Source of the DNA: Pontederia crassipes
Lineage: Eukaryota; Streptophyta; Magnoliopsida; Commelinales; Pontederiaceae
Reading direction: 5' to 3'
NCBI GenBank assembly: GCA_030549335.1
Contig: CM060195.1
Span: 16,919,501 to 16,983,500 of the forward strand
DNA: 64,000 nt
The notes beneath the pieces were generated by a model, which saw only the letters and a list, made by a program, of their open reading frames with translations, did no database searches and was not told the DNA's origin. The translations under genes and the position numbers were made by a program. Shown here one piece after another: positions 60,010-64,000 of the stretch. How positions within the stretch are numbered: position 1 is the first letter of the stretch; every line of letters starts with the position of its first letter.

Positions 60010-61501
60010 ATGGATATGAGTTGGCAAACTTGGTCCTATGATTATTATCAATCAAGTGAAACACCCTTGAGCTAGGAGGAATTGGATTCTATAGTTGAAG
60101 ATGTCGTGTCCAAAACTCTTCAAAAATATGGTTTTGATGTTGGAGAACCATCACAAGTTCATAGCAATCAAGGATCACCACAATTTCAATAGCCCTCTAA
60201 TGCTTACATGTATGCCTCATATGGTCATGAAAATTCAAATTACTGGAATCAAGAGGAAGGCTTCTCAAGCAGCAATCCTTATGTTTATGACTCACAAAAT
60301 CATTTGTATTACCATCACAATCAAGGTCAAGAGTCAAATTTTCAGGTTGCTACCATGGATACTTCAGAAAATCAGCAATCACTTAATCAATGGAGATTAT
60401 GTTGGAGGACTTCATGAGGTGGCAGGACAAGCAACTTGCAAACTTGGAAAAAATATGTACGAGAGTAGATGTTCTTGGAGCTGGATATCAAGCCTTGGAG
60501 GCCAAGCTTTGTTTGCAGTTCAGTCAAGAAGCCCCATAAATCCAATCTGCCCTTTCAAAAGAAGAAATTCAGGAAATGAAGATGGGAAGTGAGAAAGAAA
60601 TGAATGAAGAAAAAGTAGTCATGGAGGCTGAAGTTGAAAAGGAGTCTATCACACTTATAGAACAATTCAAGAAACAAGTTAAAGTTGTAGAAGTTACTGA
60701 AAAGGGTACTCAAATGATACCAGCAATGAGTCACATTGAAGACCCACTTATAAGGTTCCCATCCAATGAAGAACAACTTCTAGAAGACTCTGATATTGAT
60801 TCTTTGAAGAAACTATCAGATACACTCCTTTGTGATGAGGGTTGCAACTCAATCCCTGCACCCAACTGCCCAAAAGTTCTACTTGAAGAAATTTGATCCA
60901 CAAACCATCATGGATCAGTTGAAGAATATCAGTATCATAGAATCAAAGATGAAGAAACATTAAAAGAGAAGAAGTGGCCTGAACTTGAAGCAAGCACTAA
61001 TTCATTTGAAGTCATTCAAAGTTCCAAAGTCTCACCCATCTTATTTTCCATTGGACAACAGGTTATGACAGTAAAGCCACATGATGAGACTGAAATGGCC
61101 AAGGAGGATACAAAAGTAGAATAAATTTCTTTCCAAATAGAGGCTATAGCAGAATTCAAATTTGTAGAAGGAATGGAACATTCAATGAAGGAAGATCATT
61201 GTTTGCCTACTGAAAGATGGAACCAATAGCTCAAAGATCTTCCAATAATGCTGCATTTGAATAGGCCAATGAAGAAAAGGCTGCTTAAACAAGATGGTGA
61301 TCCAGGAGATGGAGATTCAGATGTCATAGATGAGAAATTTTGGAATGAGAAGTTAGGAGATTTCTGGTACAATGGAGGAGGAAATCAAGCTGAAAAACAA
61401 AGGTCAATCATTGGCAAACTAAGAGATCCATACTTGATTAGTGAAGCTGTCCACAAATTGAGATCTCTACTTGATCGTATCATACTATTCAAACTTCCTT
61501 G
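60010..61501 (+). pseudogene. Element F: unrecognised replaced coding region, degraded
   Basis: About 490 codons in place of gag-pol. Frame from ATG 60010 (MDMSWQTWSYDYYQSSETPL) with TAG stops at 60073 and 60190, both explicable as CAG to TAG. Then a Tyr/Asn/Gln-rich stretch (YASYGHENSNYWNQEEG, NPYVYDSQNHLYYHHNQGQ). A frameshift near 60390 leads to a helical segment, FMRWQDKQLANLEKICTRV. The rest keeps one frame (that of 60576) with stops near 60538, 60894, about 61122 and 61227. It is rich in Glu and Lys and ends DEKFWNEKLGDFWYNGGG...KLRDPYLISEAVHKLRSLL, TGA at 61499-61501. I recognise no domain. It may be a divergent Gag substitute or a captured host sequence. Confidence 0.65.
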
Positions 61502-63004
61502 ACATGAAGAAGTGGAAAAATGTCCAGCCTAAGACATTAAAGTAGGGCACTTTTTGGGAGGTAACCCAAGTCATTTTACACTTAACATTTATGTTTTGCA
61601 GGAATAAAGAAGAGAGGAATCAGATCCAGTAACAATTTGAAAGAAGGGAGTACCCCTACCCTCATTTTTTATTTTCCTCACTGAAATCCCAATGATAACT
61701 GATATAATATTTTCTCACATGTTGAAATCATCATATTAATATCTGAATCATCATGCAAATCAGTTATCCCAATCCATCTTAGCTGAATTTCAATTGATTT
61801 CAGTGACTCTTAATGCCTTGTTGAATTGTGCACTCTAAAAACCTGATATTGAATACCCCACTGATATCTCTTGTTTTTTTGCAGGAATTGCTACATATCA
61901 TGAAGTATGGAACACCTAAAGATTTAGATTGAAATGTAAGAACCATTGGATAGGATTCAAGTGCCCAATTCCATGCATTTCATACCCTCCCTACCCTCTC
62001 GCTAGCATATGTTTTCACCACTGTGGACAGTGCTGAGGCTAAGCTTGGGGGAGGAAACCTGGTGCTTTTCTAACCTTTACACCATGTTTTCAATTGATTT
62101 TAATGTCCAAATATCATTTATCACCAGGTTATCAGAAGGTTTTACAAGTTATCATTGGTTATCACCCGGTTATCACAAGTTATTAGTAGTTATCACTAAT
62201 CGAGTTCAATTCAATTCTCTTACTTATTTTAACTCTGAAATGGGTAAAATACTTCATTATGACAGTTGGTACACTCCAATACCAAGTGGCCAACTTGGCC
62301 ATTAGTCTTGTTGCTTTAATTGTCTATTCAATTCAGATGCACTTGAATCAAATTTCAGCTGAAAATTTTCCTTTTTGTGAGTCACATTAGTTGATACTTA
62401 TGGATTGAATTAGTAATATAAGATGTCTAGAAGGGAGTCAAGGCTCTTGTTGCCATATTAAATAGGAAAACTTGACTTTTTGGACAAAGGGATCTCAACT
62501 ATACTTGAGTTTGAACTATTGCTCTCTTCATGAACAGGATAGAAAAAGAAGAATGGAGAAAAGAAAAAGTGAAAAGTTACATTTTGCATTGCATGCATAC
62601 ATGAATAAAGAGAGTGAAAATTCCAAAAAGGAACCTCTCTTGAATAAAGCCAGGATTTTTATCCCGTGACCAGCATGAATAAAAATCAGGTCTTGACCTA
62701 TTTACTTGCATTTCATGAATAAAAGTCAGGTGTTAAACCTGTTTAAGCAATGAAAATCTGTTCATGAAGGGATTTGTAGTTCAACCTTGTAGTAAAGTTG
62801 ACAATTCCTACAATTCAAACATGTTATTGCTAGTACTTCTTCCATGGCTTAAATTTGCTTTAGCCTCTGTGATTCCCTAGCTAGAAATTGAGTTTTTAGA
62901 AAGAATGAAATGTTGGCAAAGTGGGAAACTCATTGGATTCAATTCAGCTGACTTTTACATCATTTGTGGACTTTTAATTCAAGTTTGTCCTTAATTTCTG
63001 AATG
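61502..63004 (+). mobile_element. Element F: 3' non-coding tail
   Basis: The family tail resumes at GTCCAGCCTAAGACATTAAAG, right after the novel frame. It has the post-pol hairpin (61553-61570, TTTTGGGAGGTAACCCAAG), internal PPT-like AAGCTTGGGGGAGGAA (62041-62056), GTTATCA repeats (62120-62200) and the hydrophobic frame at 62259-62390. Confidence 0.87.
62259..62390 (+). CDS. Short hydrophobic reading frame in the 3' tail (element F copy)
   Basis: 44 codons from ATG including the stop, with LQYQVANLAISLVALIVYSI, a possible membrane segment. It is open in F as in B and C. Unproven. Confidence 0.28.
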   Translation: MTVGTLQYQVANLAISLVALIVYSIQMHLNQISAENFPFCESH

Positions 63005-63044
63005 TTTTGCTTGAGGACAAGCAAAAGGCTAAGCTTGGGGAGTT
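63005..63044 (+). promoter_or_regulatory. Pre-PPT hairpin and polypurine tract of element F
   Basis: Perfect TTTTGCTTG, loop AGGA, CAAGCAAAA (63005-63026), then AAGCTTGGGGAG (63031-63042) and TT before the LTR. Confidence 0.85.
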
Positions 63045-64000
63045 TGATCACTAGCTAATCACTATAGTCTTTTACCCCATTTTAGATGCATTTCACCTCT
63101 ATCGAATCCCTAAATTGGCCAACTTTTGGACAATTATGTTTGAAATGCATAGATTGTGATAACTAGTTGATCTTTCTCATTTTATACTTAATTTCATGTG
63201 CAAAGAGGTTCTGAAATGCTAAAATCCATAAATATTTCAATTCTATGCCAAGTTATCATTTTTAGGACAAGTTATCACTTCCATATGCCAAGTTATCATT
63301 ATTTTGAGTGATTTGATTTTCAATGATTTTCTTGCCCTAAATCCATTACTATCATGAATGAATCATATTTGGATGATCATATCTCAACTTGTGCAAAATT
63401 ATAAATCCATTTGAACAAGTTATCATTTTCCAATGCCAAGTTATCGTTAAAGGGCAAAACTATCATTTTGACATGAAAAACTATCAATTCTGCACAAAGG
63501 CCTTAGGCAATCATTATATTATTGTCCTGAGTCATTGCTGTTCAAATTTGATCACATTTGGATAACCACAACTAAAGTTATGACAAGTTATCATTTTTAA
63601 GGCAATCAAGTTATCATTTTTGGCACCCAAATTATCATTCTTATGAAATCTTATCAATATTTGATTTCTGACCTCATTCAGTTGTCATCCTAATCCATTT
63701 GATGCCTTCAATGCTTTGAACTACCCATATTTGGATATTTTCTAAGATATATTTAAATTTATCATTACGGGTATTGATAAGTTATTATTTTTAACCTTGG
63801 TTTTCATTCCTGCACAACACCAAATTCCATTTGATGTTTGAGCTGACAACTATCATTATCCTAATCCTTATTTGTTAAAATCCCATTTAAGAATTTTGAT
63901 GCTTGCAGTTTTGGGTTTTGTAGCAGGGAAAATAGGTGGAAAAAGGTGGGGGACCACTACTTTTGCTGTCCAGAAAAGCTGTCTTCTGCAGCTGCAAGCA
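63045..64000 (+). mobile_element. 3' LTR of element F, cut by the window edge
   Basis: Starts TGATCACTAGCTAATCACTATAG and matches the 5' LTR of F through U3 to GCTGTCCAGAAAAGCTG. The promoter and U5 lie beyond the window. Confidence 0.93.

Overview
This window is plant nuclear heterochromatin, probably pericentromeric, and almost certainly from a dicot. It holds no intact cellular gene. It consists of a 148-bp satellite array (1-4800) followed by nearly 60 kb of nested, decayed Ty3/gypsy LTR retrotransposons. Most belong to one Athila-like family. The family has LTRs of about 2.4-2.7 kb that begin TGATCACTAGCTGATCA and end CACTATCA, a primer binding site (PBS) matching tRNA-Asp, a Gag with one CCHC knuckle, and Pol in the order PR-RT-RNaseH-IN with no chromodomain. 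Pol is followed by a 1.5-kb non-coding tail, a hairpin and a polypurine tract. I recognise the clade from the Gag (PHHGFEKWQLVNYF), the protease (DLGAS), the RT (FMDD) and the tRNA-Asp PBS; the species cannot be named from sequence alone.

Layout. The satellite contains a near-perfect 2799-bp (19-monomer) higher-order duplication. It ends abruptly in the last codons of a pol gene (element B). An old layer follows in which neighbouring elements share LTRs: B tail - LTR1 - element C - LTR2 - element E. LTR2 is interrupted at 17327-49003 by a 31.7-kb block bounded by the 5-bp duplication ACTTG. That block is itself an LTR-sharing chain of a second sublineage: LTR3 - element D - LTR4/LTR5 - element G - LTR6 - partial element H - LTR7 fragment. 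Inside D pol lies a minus-strand solo LTR (target duplication ATATG), and inside that a plus-strand solo LTR (target duplication ATGCT). Inside G pol lies a solo LTR of an unrelated family that begins TGTCACGACC. Element E resumes at 49009. It is interrupted at 54527-55604 by a 1.08-kb GC-rich insert that looks organellar (plant mitochondrial-like), and is cut off at about 55974 by a minus-strand fragment of another gypsy element.

The right end (56993 to beyond 64000) is element F. It has both LTRs (the right one cut by the window edge), a perfect PBS, polypurine tract (PPT) and hairpins of the family, but no pol. Its Gag stops after about 17 residues and is replaced by an unrelated, degraded reading frame of about 1.5 kb (60010-61501). 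F therefore looks like a non-autonomous derivative that would depend on proteins of the full-length relatives. It is the most novel item here.

All coding regions are broken by stops, many of the C-to-T/G-to-A kind (CAG/CAA to TAG/TAA, TGG to TGA), and by frameshifts. This is what long methylation of silenced DNA produces. Family features seen in several copies that may be functional RNA or DNA elements are: a duplicated PPT about 1 kb upstream of the real one, a 9-bp stem hairpin just before the PPT, a hairpin just after the pol stop, GTTATCA arrays in U3 and in the 3' tail, and a short hydrophobic reading frame in the 3' tail.
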